A DNA stretch of 64,000 bases from Pseudomonas saudiphocaensis (lineage in GTDB: Bacteria; Pseudomonadota; Gammaproteobacteria; Pseudomonadales; Pseudomonadaceae). Within the stretch, counting starts at the first letter, position 1, and every line of letters begins with the position of its first letter. The DNA is taken from the NCBI RefSeq assembly GCF_000756775.1, contig NZ_CCSF01000001.1, positions 1,922,001 through 1,986,000 of the forward strand, in the 5' to 3' direction. Made by a program: the position numbers and the translations under genes. The notes below the pieces were generated by a model. That model did not search any database and was not told the DNA's origin. It saw nothing but the letters and a program-made list of their open reading frames with translations. Shown piece by piece: positions 28,358 through 37,981 of the stretch.

Positions 28358-29167
28358 CACCGGAGCGGGATACCGACGTAGGGTGGAAGACTGCAAAGCA
28401 TCTTCCACGCATCTGCGTCGGACACACCAAACGCGTAGACGTGCTCCGCGACGTCCACCCTACGAAACTGTAAGCACCGGAGCGGGAGATGGCGTAGGGT
28501 GAAAGACTGCGAAGCATCTTCCACGCGCCTGCATCGGACCACACCAAACGCGTGGACGTGCTGCGCGACGTCCACCCTACGAAACTGTAAGCACCGGAGC
28601 GGGAGACGGCCGTAGGGTGGAAGACTGCGAAGCATCTTCCACGCGTCTGTGTCGAACCACACCAAACGCGTGGACGTGCTCCGCGACGTCCACCCTACGA
28701 AACTGTAAGCACCGGAGCGGGAGACGGCCGTAGGGTGGAAGACTGCGAAGCATCTTCCACGCGTCTTTGTCGAACCACACCAAACGCGTGGACGTGCTCC
28801 GCGACGTCCACCTACGAAACTGTAAGCACCGGAGCGGGAGATGGCCGTAGGGTGGAAGACTGCGAAGCACCTTCCACGCGCCTGTGTCGGACCACACCAA
28901 ACGCGTGGACGTGCTCCGCGGCGTCCACCCTACGAAACTGTAAGCACCGGAGCGGGAGACGGCCGTAGGGTGGAAGACTGCGAAGCATCTTCCACGCGCC
29001 TGCGTCGGACCACACCAAACGCGTGGACGTGCTGCGCGACGTCCATCCTACGAAACTGTAAGCACCGGAGCGGGAGACGGCCGTAGGGTGGAAGACTGCG
29101 AAGCATCTTCCACGCGTCTTTGTCGAACCACACCAAACGCGTGGACGTGCTGCGCGACGTCCACCCT
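28358..29167. repeat. Tandem array of seven BIME-like units (~118 bp each)
   Basis: Seven copies begin with CACCGGAGCGGGA at 28358, 28475, 28592, 28710, 28827, 28945 and 29063, lengths 117-118; the last is cut short at about 29167 by the end of amn. Each unit holds two hairpins head to head: GTGGAAGA...TCTTCCAC and GTGGACGT...ACGTCCAC, framed by CGTAGGGTGG and its mirror CCACCCTACG. Both follow one REP pattern (CGTAGGGTGGA...CGRAGC...CCACGCG). Copies differ by scattered point changes in mosaic fashion. It has no spacers, so it is not CRISPR. Confidence 0.93.
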
Positions 29168-29189
29168 GTGCCTTGATCAAGCCAAACGC

Positions 29190-30662
29190 TTAACGGAACG
29201 GCGGCTCGTCGAAGCTCCTCAGCTTGCGCGAGTGCAGCGAGTTGAGCTGGCAACGCAGCAGATCCAGGGCGGCGATGCCGATCTTCAGATGCTGGGTCAC
29301 GGCTCGCTCGTAGAAGGCATTGGCCGAACCGGGCAGCTTGATCTCGCTGTGCAGGGGCTTGTCCGAAACGCACAACAACGTGCCGTAAGGCACCCGCAAC
29401 CGGTATCCCTGGGCGGCGATGGTGCCGCTTTCCATATCCACCGCCACCGCGCGCGACAGGTTGATCAGCGGCCGTTCCTGCGCCCAGCGCAATTCCCAGT
29501 TGCGGTCGTCGTAGGTCAGTACCGTGCCGGTGCGCAGGCGTTTCTTCAGCGCCTCACCCTTGTCGCCGGTGACTAGTGCGGCCGCCTCCTGCAATGCCTG
29601 CTGCACCTCGGCCAGTGCCGGCAGCGGAATATTGGGCGGCAACACCCGATCGAGAATGCCGTCGCGACGCATATAGGCGTGGGCCAGCACGTAGTCGCCG
29701 ATGGACTGCGACTGCCGCAGCCCGCCGCAGTGTCCGATCATCAACCAGCAATGCGGGCGCAGCACAGCCAGGTGGTCGGTGATGTTCTTGGCATTGGACG
29801 GGCCGACACCGATATTCACCAGAGTGACGCCGTGACCATCCTCGCTGATCAGGTGGTAGGCAGGCATCTGAAAACGGTGCCAGAGCACGCTGCCGATGAT
29901 CGCCTGGGCCTCGCCCTCCTCCATGCCGCGCTCAATGATCACGTTGCCCGGCAACACCATGCGCACGAAACGGCTGTCGTCGCGCAGCATGTCCAGGCCA
30001 TGACGAATGAACTGGTCGACATAGCGGTGATAGTTGGTCAGCAGGATCCAGGGCTGCACGTGACGCCAGTCGCTGCCGGTGTAATGCACCAGCCGCCGCA
30101 GGGAAAAGTCCACCCGCGCAGCATGGAACAGTGCCAGCGGATAGGGATCGGCGTTCTCCCAGTCATAGAGCCCATCGGCGATATCGTCGGTCGCCGCAGA
30201 CAGGTCGGTACTGGGAAATACCCGCGCCAGCTCCGCCGCCGTCACGCCGCTACCGGACAGCTCGTCGCCCTGCTCGATCACGTAGGGATAGGGGATGTTG
30301 CGATCGCTGATGCCGACTTCCAGCTTGACGTTGAAATCCTCAATCAGCGGCTTCAGCTGGTCGAGCAGATAACCGCGAAACGCCGCCGGATGCGTCACCG
30401 CCACACTGTACACACCCGGCGCCTGCACCTTGGCATAGGCACGGGTGGACGTCGGCACCTCACCCTGACAGGCATAGGTCAGGCGCAACTCGGGATAACG
30501 GAACAGCGCACGCTCGGCGGCACTCGGCTCGGTGCGTGTAGCCACATAACGCTTAAGCGCATCATGTAGGGCCGAAGAGGCTTGCTGATGCAGCTCGGCA
30601 AGCCGATCCACTGCGGCTTCGGCGGTCGGAGCGGTAACAAAAGTAGAAGAATCGCTGGTCAC
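29190..30662 (-). CDS. amn: AMP nucleosidase
   Basis: 490 residues. Hydrolyses AMP to adenine and ribose 5-phosphate. The N-terminal Amn domain (YPELRLTYACQGEVPTSTRA) and the C-terminal nucleoside phosphorylase-like part (LVNIGVGPSNAKNITDHLAV; LMIGHCGGLR; AVDMESGTIAAQGYRLRVPY) are clear. GTG 30662 has CAGGAG eight bases upstream and gives the expected N-terminus; an ATG at 30683 is an alternative. The REP-pair array lies right after its stop. Confidence 0.93.
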   Translation of the reverse strand: MTSDSSTFVTAPTAEAAVDRLAELHQQASSALHDALKRYVATRTEPSAAERALFRYPELRLTYACQGEVPTSTRAYAKVQAPGVYSVAVTHPAAFRGYLLDQLKPLIEDFNVKLEVGISDRNIPYPYVIEQGDELSGSGVTAAELARVFPSTDLSAATDDIADGLYDWENADPYPLALFHAARVDFSLRRLVHYTGSDWRHVQPWILLTNYHRYVDQFIRHGLDMLRDDSRFVRMVLPGNVIIERGMEEGEAQAIIGSVLWHRFQMPAYHLISEDGHGVTLVNIGVGPSNAKNITDHLAVLRPHCWLMIGHCGGLRQSQSIGDYVLAHAYMRRDGILDRVLPPNIPLPALAEVQQALQEAAALVTGDKGEALKKRLRTGTVLTYDDRNWELRWAQERPLINLSRAVAVDMESGTIAAQGYRLRVPYGTLLCVSDKPLHSEIKLPGSANAFYERAVTQHLKIGIAALDLLRCQLNSLHSRKLRSFDEPPFR

Positions 30663-30747
30663 GAATTGGGCTCCTGATTGCATTGCTTGCGGTCATCTTG
30701 CCTCGTTTTGATGGCAATGACATGTCCGCTGGCAAACCCTGCTGCCA

Positions 30748-31845
30748 TCAGATCGCCAGATCGATCTGCTGCACGCTTCCCGCCTGACCATTCTCGAAAA
30801 GGAAGAATCCGGTGCTCCTCACCCGCCCTTCCAATTGCTGCTGGGCGATCAGGTCGAAGTCGCCATAGGCACGGGCGAGACCGATGGCGCCGACGCCGGC
30901 GGTGAGCAGGTCCACCAGTTCGCCCTTGCCCTGGGCATCCGGGCGCCACAAACGCAGCTGTTCGAAGATGCTGTCACCTTCGTCGATAAAGCCGTTGCCG
31001 TCTTCGTCATAGGTGCTCAGGTCGGCGAAGCCGTCACCGGAGAGGGCGCCGAACAGCTCGCGGCCATCGTCGATGCGGCCATTGCCGTTACGGTCCAGCG
31101 CCAGGAAGGCGCTGCCGGAGGCGAGACCGGCCATGCTGTCGCGCTTGCCATCGGCATCCAGATCGAAATCGACGCGCTTGGTGCCTTCCAGGCGTACCGG
31201 GCCGCCGTCCAGGTTGAGTACCAGCGGGTCCTTGAGGGCCGCCCCGGCACGTACTGAAACATTCGCGCTGCTGTACTGCATGCTGAGCATTTCCAGACTC
31301 AGCCCGTACTGGATGGTGCGGCCGTCGGCGGTGTTGACGGTTCCGCTGGCCGTGACGCTCAGCGACTCGCCGCGCCACTCCTGCACGCTGTACTGGTAGT
31401 TGAGGAAGTCGCCACTGCCGGCTTCGGCAGCTCCGGCAGCAGTTGCCGTTGCCACCGGCATGGACAATCCTTCGGCCAGCTTGCCCAGCGTCGCGTCGAT
31501 CTCTTCCGCGCTGCGCCCCAGCACCACCAGAAGCATGCGGAGCTTGTGCAGGCTTTCCTCGTCGGGTGTGAAGTCGAAGCTTTGTGCCTCCTCACTGCCA
31601 GCTGCCGGAGCCGTCTGCGGCAGACCTTCGCCGAGGCGCTCCAGTTGCCGTTCGGAAAGCACCGGGCGCGCCTCGGCAAGCTGTACCTCGGCCCGGCTGG
31701 AGCTGCGTACTTCACTGCGCTCGTGATGGCTGAGTTGCAGGCGCTGGCTGCCGCGCTGCAGATCCAGCGTCTCGCTGACCTCGCGTCCAGCGATGAACTG
31801 CCGCTCGACGTTCAACCCAAACTGTTGACTCGAAATGATGTGCAC
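30748..31845 (-). CDS. EF-hand-like calcium-binding protein, unknown function
   Basis: 365 residues with no signal peptide. The C-terminal half has three acidic loops of calmodulin-like type: D228-x-D-x-D-G...D236, D251-x-N-G-N-G-x-I-D259 and D280-x-D-G-N-G-x-I-D288, each able to bind Ca2+. The N-terminal half is Gln/Glu/Arg-rich with a helical segment about 95-125. GTG start 31845 with AGGAGG upstream. It lies between amn and an acyl-CoA dehydrogenase, the place of a hypothetical gene in PAO1. Confidence 0.8.
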   Translation of the reverse strand: MHIISSQQFGLNVERQFIAGREVSETLDLQRGSQRLQLSHHERSEVRSSSRAEVQLAEARPVLSERQLERLGEGLPQTAPAAGSEEAQSFDFTPDEESLHKLRMLLVVLGRSAEEIDATLGKLAEGLSMPVATATAAGAAEAGSGDFLNYQYSVQEWRGESLSVTASGTVNTADGRTIQYGLSLEMLSMQYSSANVSVRAGAALKDPLVLNLDGGPVRLEGTKRVDFDLDADGKRDSMAGLASGSAFLALDRNGNGRIDDGRELFGALSGDGFADLSTYDEDGNGFIDEGDSIFEQLRLWRPDAQGKGELVDLLTAGVGAIGLARAYGDFDLIAQQQLEGRVRSTGFFLFENGQAGSVQQIDLAI

Positions 31846-31994
31846 TGCCTACCTCCTGCCAATGACATTATTTCGGCATCATTGAGCAAAAGTTGAGCAA
31901 TAGAACGGGAGTTCGTGCGGCTGGCCGATGCCGCGGCCTGCTCGATCTTCTCTGCATCAAGGTGAAGCTTGCGAGACCGGCTTTTCTCCACGGG

Positions 31995-33641
31995 TTACGC
32001 AATAGGCGCACTGCGCTCCAGCAGCGCCTGAATATCCAGCCCCTTTGGCAAGGTCCCGTACTCGTGCCCCGCCCCCATCAACCGACTGGCGATAAAGGCA
32101 TCACTGACTGCGGCGTTCCCCGCCTCCAACAAGAGTCCAGCCTGCAAGGCCACGGCGATATCTTCGGTGAGCTGGCGGGCGCGGTACTGCATATCGTCGG
32201 TGTCGCGCAGTGCCATACCCAGCCGCTCGACGTGCGCCTTGAGGCGCGCATCCCCATGCCCATCCCCGAGCTCGGCCAGCAGCGCATCGAGAACGCCCGG
32301 CTCCTTCGACAGGGCGCGCAACACATCCAGGCATTGCACGTTGCCGGAACCCTCCCAGATGGAATTGACCGGTGCCTCGCGGTACAGCCGCGGGAGGATG
32401 GTTTCCTCGACGTAGCCGGCGCCACCGAGGCATTCGCTGGCCTCAGCGATCATGTTCGGGGCGCGCTTGCAGATCCAGTATTTGCCGACGGCGGTGACCA
32501 ACCGGGCGAACTTGCTTTCCTGCTCGTCAGTGGCGCTATCCAGCGCCTTGGCCATACGCAGGGTCAGCGCCAGCGCGGCCTCGCTTTCCAGTGCGAGATC
32601 GGCCAGCACATTGCGCATCAGCGGCTGTTCGATCAGCGCCCGCCCGCCGACGTGGCGGTGCGTGCAGTGATGCAGCGCCTGGGTCAGCGCCTGGCGCATC
32701 AACGAACTGGAGCCGATCATGCAGTCGAAGCGGGTCATGCCGACCATTTCGATAATGGTCGGTACGCCGCGCCCTTCCTCGCCGACCATCCAGGCCAGTG
32801 CGCCCCGGTACTCGACTTCACTTGAAGCGTTGGACCAGTTGCCCAATTTGTTTTTCAGCCGCTGAATCTGGAAGGCGTTGCGCGTGCCGTCCGGACGATG
32901 GCGCGGCAGCAGGAAGCACGACAGCCCCCTGTCCGTCTGCGCCAGGGTGAGGAAGGCATCGCACATGGGCGCTGAGCAGAACCACTTGTGGCCGACCAGT
33001 TCGTAGAGCTGCCCCGGCCCCCCTGAGCCGACCGGGTGCGCGCGGGTAGTGTTGGCCCGCACGTCGGTGCCGCCCTGCTTTTCAGTCATGGCCATGCCGA
33101 TGGTGACACCGGCCTTCTGCTCCATGGGCACATTGCGCGGGTCATATTCGGTGGCGAGCACCTTGGGCAACCAGATGGCGGCGATTTCCGGCTGCAAGCG
33201 CAGGGCCGGAACGCTGGCGAAGGTCATGGTCAACGGGCAACTGCTGCCCGCCTCGGCCTGGTTGTGCAGGTACATCAGGCCGGCTCGGGCAACCTGGGCA
33301 CCGGGTTGCGGATCAGCCCAGGGCAGCGAGGGAATCCCGTGTTCAATCCCTGTGCGCATCAGCTCGTGGTAGGCGGGATGAAAGTCCACCTGGTCGATAC
33401 GATGGCCGTAGCGGTCGTGACTTCTGAACACGGGCCGATTTTCATTGGCGAGAAAACCCGCCGCCATCAGCGGGCCACCGGCCAACGCACCATAGGCGTC
33501 AAGCCGCGTTTCGGCCCAGCCGCCCTGATAACGGTGCACCCATTGCTGCAACGGCAGGTCGAGCCGATACAGGTTGGCGCCATCAAGCGGCGGCACCTGA
33601 TTGGTTACTTCGTGGGTTTCGGCGTATGGATTCAGGCTCAT
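31995..33641 (-). CDS. Acyl-CoA dehydrogenase, AidB-like
   Basis: 548 residues. FAD-binding acyl-CoA dehydrogenase pattern with the AidB-type large N-terminal region (TNQVPPLDGANLYRLDLPLQ) and C-terminal PVNSIWEGSGNVQCLDVLRA; also MTEKQGGTDVRANTTRA and KWFCSAPMCD. AidB of E. coli is induced by alkylation stress and binds DNA; other members oxidise isovaleryl-CoA-like substrates. The ATG at 33641 is good; it diverges from thiD with 196 bases between. Confidence 0.88.
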   Translation of the reverse strand: MSLNPYAETHEVTNQVPPLDGANLYRLDLPLQQWVHRYQGGWAETRLDAYGALAGGPLMAAGFLANENRPVFRSHDRYGHRIDQVDFHPAYHELMRTGIEHGIPSLPWADPQPGAQVARAGLMYLHNQAEAGSSCPLTMTFASVPALRLQPEIAAIWLPKVLATEYDPRNVPMEQKAGVTIGMAMTEKQGGTDVRANTTRAHPVGSGGPGQLYELVGHKWFCSAPMCDAFLTLAQTDRGLSCFLLPRHRPDGTRNAFQIQRLKNKLGNWSNASSEVEYRGALAWMVGEEGRGVPTIIEMVGMTRFDCMIGSSSLMRQALTQALHHCTHRHVGGRALIEQPLMRNVLADLALESEAALALTLRMAKALDSATDEQESKFARLVTAVGKYWICKRAPNMIAEASECLGGAGYVEETILPRLYREAPVNSIWEGSGNVQCLDVLRALSKEPGVLDALLAELGDGHGDARLKAHVERLGMALRDTDDMQYRARQLTEDIAVALQAGLLLEAGNAAVSDAFIASRLMGAGHEYGTLPKGLDIQALLERSAPIA

Positions 33642-33837
33642 GGCTAGCGTCCTCGGCGAAGAAGAAAAGCATCACGAAAGTGAAGCACGCAGGCAGATAA
33701 TAAAAAGCGGGGTTTCAGCCAAAAGCCTGCGCCAGGGAGCCGGAGCGTGCGGGCCGCACCGGACGAATGGTGATAAGCTGCCACGTCTCAAAACTGGCCG
33801 GATCGGCCACTACCCCCCTTTATTCGGAGATCTTTCG

Positions 33838-34632
33838 ATGACCGGCCCTTGCTCTCGTCCTGTCGTTCTCTGCCTCTCCGGTCACGACCCGAGTGGCGGC
33901 GCGGGCCTGCAGGCAGATATTGAAGCGCTGATTGCCCAGGGCTGCCACGCAGCACCGACCGTAACCGCGCTGACTGTTCAGGACACCGTGGACGTCAGCG
34001 ATTTCCGCGTACTGGATCGCGAATGGGTACTGGCACAGGCCAATGCGGTGATTGCCGACCTGCCGGTTGCTGCCGTCAAGCTGGGCATGCTCGGCTCGGT
34101 GGAAATGGTCGAAACAGTGCTGGAAATCATGCAGAAGCTGCCTGGCGTTCCGCTGGTGTGCGACCCGGTGCTGCGCGCCGGAGGTGGCGGCGCGCTGGGT
34201 AAGAATGAAGTCGGCTACGCCATGCGCGAGCGACTGATGCCAGTAGCCGCCATCGCCACACCCAACCTGCCCGAAGCGCGCATCCTTGCCGAACTGCCGG
34301 AAGGTACTGCCGACGAATGCGCCGAGAAACTGCTGCCCTACGTGCGCCATCTGCTGATCACCGGCGGCCACGGCGAGGAGACCGAGGTGGTCAACCGTCT
34401 GTACTCACGCGACGGCAGTCGCCATGAATTCCTCTGCGAACGCCTGCCCGGCAGCTATCACGGTTCCGGCTGCACCCTGGCCAGCGCACTCTCCGGTCGC
34501 CTGGCATTGGGCGAAGCCCTTCCCAGCGCGGTCAGGACTGCTCTCGACTACACCTGGCGTACCCTGCGCGACGCCGAAGCACCCGGGCGCGGCCAGTACA
34601 TCCCGCGCCGGTTGCCACTGGAGCTGAACTGA
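33838..34632 (+). CDS. thiD: Hydroxymethylpyrimidine/phosphomethylpyrimidine kinase
   Basis: 264 residues. Thiamine pathway kinase that phosphorylates HMP and [43 protein letters not shown] and the C-terminal [18 protein letters not shown] (anion hole with catalytic Cys/Asp region) are the ribokinase-family signatures. The ATG at 33838 follows cggagatctttcg. It is 13 bases before thiE, forming a thiDE operon. There is no evident TPP riboswitch in the leader. Confidence 0.95.
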   Translation: MTGPCSRPVVLCLSGHDPSGGAGLQADIEALIAQGCHAAPTVTALTVQDTVDVSDFRVLDREWVLAQANAVIADLPVAAVKLGMLGSVEMVETVLEIMQKLPGVPLVCDPVLRAGGGGALGKNEVGYAMRERLMPVAAIATPNLPEARILAELPEGTADECAEKLLPYVRHLLITGGHGEETEVVNRLYSRDGSRHEFLCERLPGSYHGSGCTLASALSGRLALGEALPSAVRTALDYTWRTLRDAEAPGRGQYIPRRLPLELN

Positions 34633-34645
34633 AAGGAGCGACTGC

Positions 34646-35287
34646 ATGAAGGGCGTGAACAAACTGCGTGGCCTCTACGCCATCACCGACAGCAAACTGC
34701 TGGCCGACGGCCGCTTGCTGCCCTATGCCGAAGCGGCGCTCAAGGGCGGCGCGCGCCTGCTGCAGTACCGCGACAAGGTCGGCAGCGCTGCCACACGCCT
34801 GCGTGAAGCCGACGCGTTGCGCGAATTGTGCGAGCGCCATGGCGCCACCCTGATCATCAACGACGATGCCGAGCTCGCCGCACGGCTGGGCGTGGGCCTG
34901 CATCTGGGCCAGGAAGACGGTTCGCTGGCAACCGCCCGCGCCCTGCTGGGTGGCCGTGCGGTCATCGGTGCCACCTGCCATGCCAGCATCGAGCTGGCAG
35001 AGCAGGCTCGCCGCGAAGGCGCCAGCTACGTCGCCTTCGGCCGCTTCTTCAACTCCAATACCAAACCCGGCGCGCCCGCTGCCACGCTTGAACTGCTGGA
35101 GCAGGCTCGCCAACACGTCGCCCTGCCCATCGTCGCCATTGGCGGCGTAACCCTGGATAACGCCTCACAGCTGATCGCCAGTGGTGCCAGCCTGGTAGCG
35201 GTGGTCCACGCCTTGTTCGCTGCTGATTCGGCCAGTGAAGTTGAACGTCGCGCGCGCGCATTCAGCTCGCTGTTCGCCGCCGGCTGA
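34646..35287 (+). CDS. thiE: Thiamine phosphate synthase
   Basis: 213 residues. Joins HMP-PP and thiazole phosphate. The TIM barrel motifs LQYRDK, INDD, GVHLGQED-like [26 protein letters not shown] and AIGGV (phosphate site) are all present. Start ATG 34646 with aaaggagcgactgc upstream, an excellent ribosome site. Second gene of the thiDE pair. Confidence 0.96.
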   Translation: MKGVNKLRGLYAITDSKLLADGRLLPYAEAALKGGARLLQYRDKVGSAATRLREADALRELCERHGATLIINDDAELAARLGVGLHLGQEDGSLATARALLGGRAVIGATCHASIELAEQARREGASYVAFGRFFNSNTKPGAPAATLELLEQARQHVALPIVAIGGVTLDNASQLIASGASLVAVVHALFAADSASEVERRARAFSSLFAAG

Positions 35288-35353
35288 CCATCCTCATGAC
35301 AGTCTCGGCTGCATCAGCACATCATTGATTCCTTTATTACCGCGAGGCCCAAC

Positions 35354-36637
35354 ATGTCCCGTTCCGAAATCCTCTTCGCCAGCGCCCAGAACCACATCCC
35401 CGGTGGCGTCAACTCGCCTGTGCGCGCCTTCCGCAGCGTCGGCGGCACGCCGCTGTTTCTCAAGCATGCCGAAGGCGCCTATGTAACGGACGAGGACGGC
35501 AAGCGCTACGTCGATTACGTCGGTTCCTGGGGCCCGATGATTCTGGGTCACAGCCATCCCGAGGTGCTCGACTCCGTACGTCGCCAGCTGCAACACGGCC
35601 TGTCCTACGGCGCACCGACGGCGATGGAAACCGAGATGGCCGAACTGGTCTGCAGCATGGTGCCGTCGATGGAGATGGTACGCATGGTCAGCTCCGGCAC
35701 CGAGGCGACCATGAGCGCGATCCGCCTGGCCCGCGGCTACACCGGCCGCGACAGCATCATCAAGTTCGAAGGCTGTTACCACGGTCACTCCGACAGCCTG
35801 CTGGTCAAGGCTGGCTCCGGCGCTCTCACTCAGGGCGTGCCGAGCTCCGCCGGCGTACCCGCGGATTTTGCCAAGCACACCCTGACCCTGACCTACAACG
35901 ATCTGGCCGAAGTCGAAGCCACACTGGCCGAGAAGGGCGAGCAGATCGCCTGCATCATCGTCGAGCCGGTCGCTGGCAACATGAACTGCGTGCCACCGGC
36001 ACCGGGCTTCCTCGAAGGCTTGCGCAGCCTGTGCGACAAGCACGGCGTCGTGCTGATTTTCGATGAGGTGATGACCGGCTTCCGCGTCGCCCTCGGCGGC
36101 GCCCAGGCGCACTACGGCGTCACGCCGGATCTATCCACCTTCGGCAAGATCATCGGCGGCGGCATGCCCGTTGGCTGCTTCGGTGGCAAACGCGCCATCA
36201 TGGAATGCATCGCCCCGCTCGGCCCGGTCTACCAGGCCGGCACGCTCTCCGGCAACCCGCTGGCGATGGCCGCCGGCCTGACCACGCTCAAGCTGATCAG
36301 CCGCCCCGGCTTCCACGCCGAGCTGACCGACTACACCAGCCGCATGCTGCAAGGCCTGCAGGATCGCGCCGATGCGGCCGGCATTCCGTTCGTCACCACC
36401 CAGGTGGGCGGCATGTTCGGCCTCTACTTCAGCGGAGCGGACGACATCGTCACCTTCGATGACGTGATGCAGAGCGATGCCGAGCGCTTCAAGCAGTTCT
36501 TCCACGCCATGCTCGAAGGGGGTGTCTACCTGGCGCCAAGTGCCTACGAGGCGGGCTTCACCTCCATCGCCCACGGCGAAACCGAGCTGCAACTGACTCT
36601 GGATGCCGCCGAACGAGCCTTCGCCACCCTCAAATGA
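35354..36637 (+). CDS. hemL: Glutamate-1-semialdehyde 2,1-aminomutase
   Basis: 427 residues. PLP enzyme making 5-aminolevulinate for haem. Key features: [31 protein letters not shown] and the Schiff-base lysine K265 in [11 protein letters not shown]. Ends at 36637, overlapping the next gene by ATGA. Start ATG 35354 after a 66-base gap from thiE. Standard Pseudomonas position next to thiE. Confidence 0.97.
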   Translation: MSRSEILFASAQNHIPGGVNSPVRAFRSVGGTPLFLKHAEGAYVTDEDGKRYVDYVGSWGPMILGHSHPEVLDSVRRQLQHGLSYGAPTAMETEMAELVCSMVPSMEMVRMVSSGTEATMSAIRLARGYTGRDSIIKFEGCYHGHSDSLLVKAGSGALTQGVPSSAGVPADFAKHTLTLTYNDLAEVEATLAEKGEQIACIIVEPVAGNMNCVPPAPGFLEGLRSLCDKHGVVLIFDEVMTGFRVALGGAQAHYGVTPDLSTFGKIIGGGMPVGCFGGKRAIMECIAPLGPVYQAGTLSGNPLAMAAGLTTLKLISRPGFHAELTDYTSRMLQGLQDRADAAGIPFVTTQVGGMFGLYFSGADDIVTFDDVMQSDAERFKQFFHAMLEGGVYLAPSAYEAGFTSIAHGETELQLTLDAAERAFATLK

Positions 36638-37272
36638 GCCTGCTACCTGAACTGCTGCAAGCGGCGCTGCTGATGCTTTTCGCCTCAGCCAGCGCCGTCC
36701 GCATTGGCCTGGCCCGTCGCGGTTATGACGAACCACGACAACCCGCGCTGTTCTGTGCGCTGCTCGCCTTCGGGCTCGCCGCGGGCGTTGGCATCTGCGC
36801 AGTGGCGCGCCTGGCGCTCGGCCTCGACACCTTCGAGGCCGAACGCTGGCTGCTGCGGGCGACGCTATTGCTTGGTGTGCCGCTGATTGGCCTGGTTGCT
36901 CTGACATTTGCCCGGCGCTGGAGCTGGAGCCGCCCGACCTGGGGGCGCATCGTGCTCGGCTTGTGCGCCTTCTTCGAGCTGGCAAGGCAACTGGGTTGGA
37001 GCGATCCCTACGCACTGGCGCTCGGCCTGTTCAGCGGCCTACTGATCATTTATGCCGGCCTGCTGCAAGGGCCCGTACCCAGGCAAACCGCAGCCGGAAT
37101 CCTGGGCGGCATGCTGCTACTGGCTTCCTTGCCCTGGACCGGACTGGCGATTGGCAGCAATCCGCTGGCTGACTACCAACAGCTTTGCCTGGCACTGGCC
37201 TGCCCGCTTATCGCCTGGCTACTGCTCAAACTGCCGCTCAGCGCCAAGGAGCAAAGCCTCGAACAGGCATAA
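36634..37272 (+). CDS. Membrane protein of unknown function (PA3978-like position)
   Basis: 212 residues, six to seven hydrophobic segments, rich in leucine and alanine. It overlaps hemL by the ATGA motif, so it is translationally coupled. I do not recognise a family. Its place between hemL and a Sel1-repeat protein matches the hypothetical gene at that position in PAO1. It could be a small integral membrane sensor or scaffold, but nothing shows that. Confidence 0.75.
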   Translation: MSLLPELLQAALLMLFASASAVRIGLARRGYDEPRQPALFCALLAFGLAAGVGICAVARLALGLDTFEAERWLLRATLLLGVPLIGLVALTFARRWSWSRPTWGRIVLGLCAFFELARQLGWSDPYALALGLFSGLLIIYAGLLQGPVPRQTAAGILGGMLLLASLPWTGLAIGSNPLADYQQLCLALACPLIAWLLLKLPLSAKEQSLEQA

Positions 37273-37391
37273 AAATCTTGCCAACCAATGAAAGCCTTTG
37301 TAAGCAGGCAACGGCTTATCCATAATGTGACAGTCGGCTCGTTTTTACCGATATTTCAATCACCGCCCTGATCATCGAGGCGCTTTGATTC

Positions 37392-37916
37392 ATGACTCGC
37401 ACCGGCCGCAGCCTGGCTTTTGGCTGCTTGCTGCTACTCACCTCCCTGCCAGTCTTCGCGGGCGGCAACTCGCTGCTGATCCCCGCCACTTCCCGCTGCG
37501 CGCTAAATACCGCCCCTGAGGCCGTGCGAGAGGCCCTGGACGCCTGTGAGCAGGCCGCCAGCGCCGGTGACGTGCAAGCCAGTTACGAACTGGGCGAGTA
37601 CCACTACGACGGCAAGCTGGCGCCTCGCGATCTTGCTAAAGCGCTGTACTGGTTCGAGCAGGCCTCATTGCAAGGCCATGCACTGGCGCAGCATCGCCTC
37701 GGGGTGATGTTCTTCCGTGGCGAAGGTGTACCGGCGAACAATGTACAGGCCTATGTGGTGCTGAAAATGTCTGCGGTCAATGGCGAGGAAGAAGCACTCG
37801 ACACCGCCGACCGGGTCTCTGCAAAAATGCGTCGCGATGAGCTGGAGATTGCCACCCAGGTTCTCGGCCAGATCTTCCGTGGCTATCTGATGGAATTGCA
37901 GACAGCGGGGGAATAG
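37392..37916 (+). CDS. Secreted Sel1-repeat (TPR-like) protein
   Basis: 174 residues. A signal peptide (LAFGCLLLLTSLPVFAGG) is followed by Sel1-type repeats: YELGEYHYDGKLAPRDLAKAL, YWFEQASLQGHALAQHRLGV and MFFRGEGVPANNVQAYVVLK. Such repeats form helical scaffolds for protein contact in the periplasm. It is downstream of the hemL group and upstream of miaB. Partner unknown. Confidence 0.85.
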   Translation: MTRTGRSLAFGCLLLLTSLPVFAGGNSLLIPATSRCALNTAPEAVREALDACEQAASAGDVQASYELGEYHYDGKLAPRDLAKALYWFEQASLQGHALAQHRLGVMFFRGEGVPANNVQAYVVLKMSAVNGEEEALDTADRVSAKMRRDELEIATQVLGQIFRGYLMELQTAGE

Positions 37917-37981
37917 CTTTTCTCGCCCTGCTCATCCCCATATAATGCCCGGTCATTTTTTGCACAACGCCGGCCCGTAAC

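Noticed and set aside
28358-29167. Array could be a CRISPR
   Set aside because: Units are 117-118 bp and nearly identical along their whole length, with two hairpins per unit and no variable spacers or cas genes.
33642-33837. TPP riboswitch upstream of thiD
   Set aside because: No CUGAGA/ACCUGA-type conserved blocks could be found in the leader.
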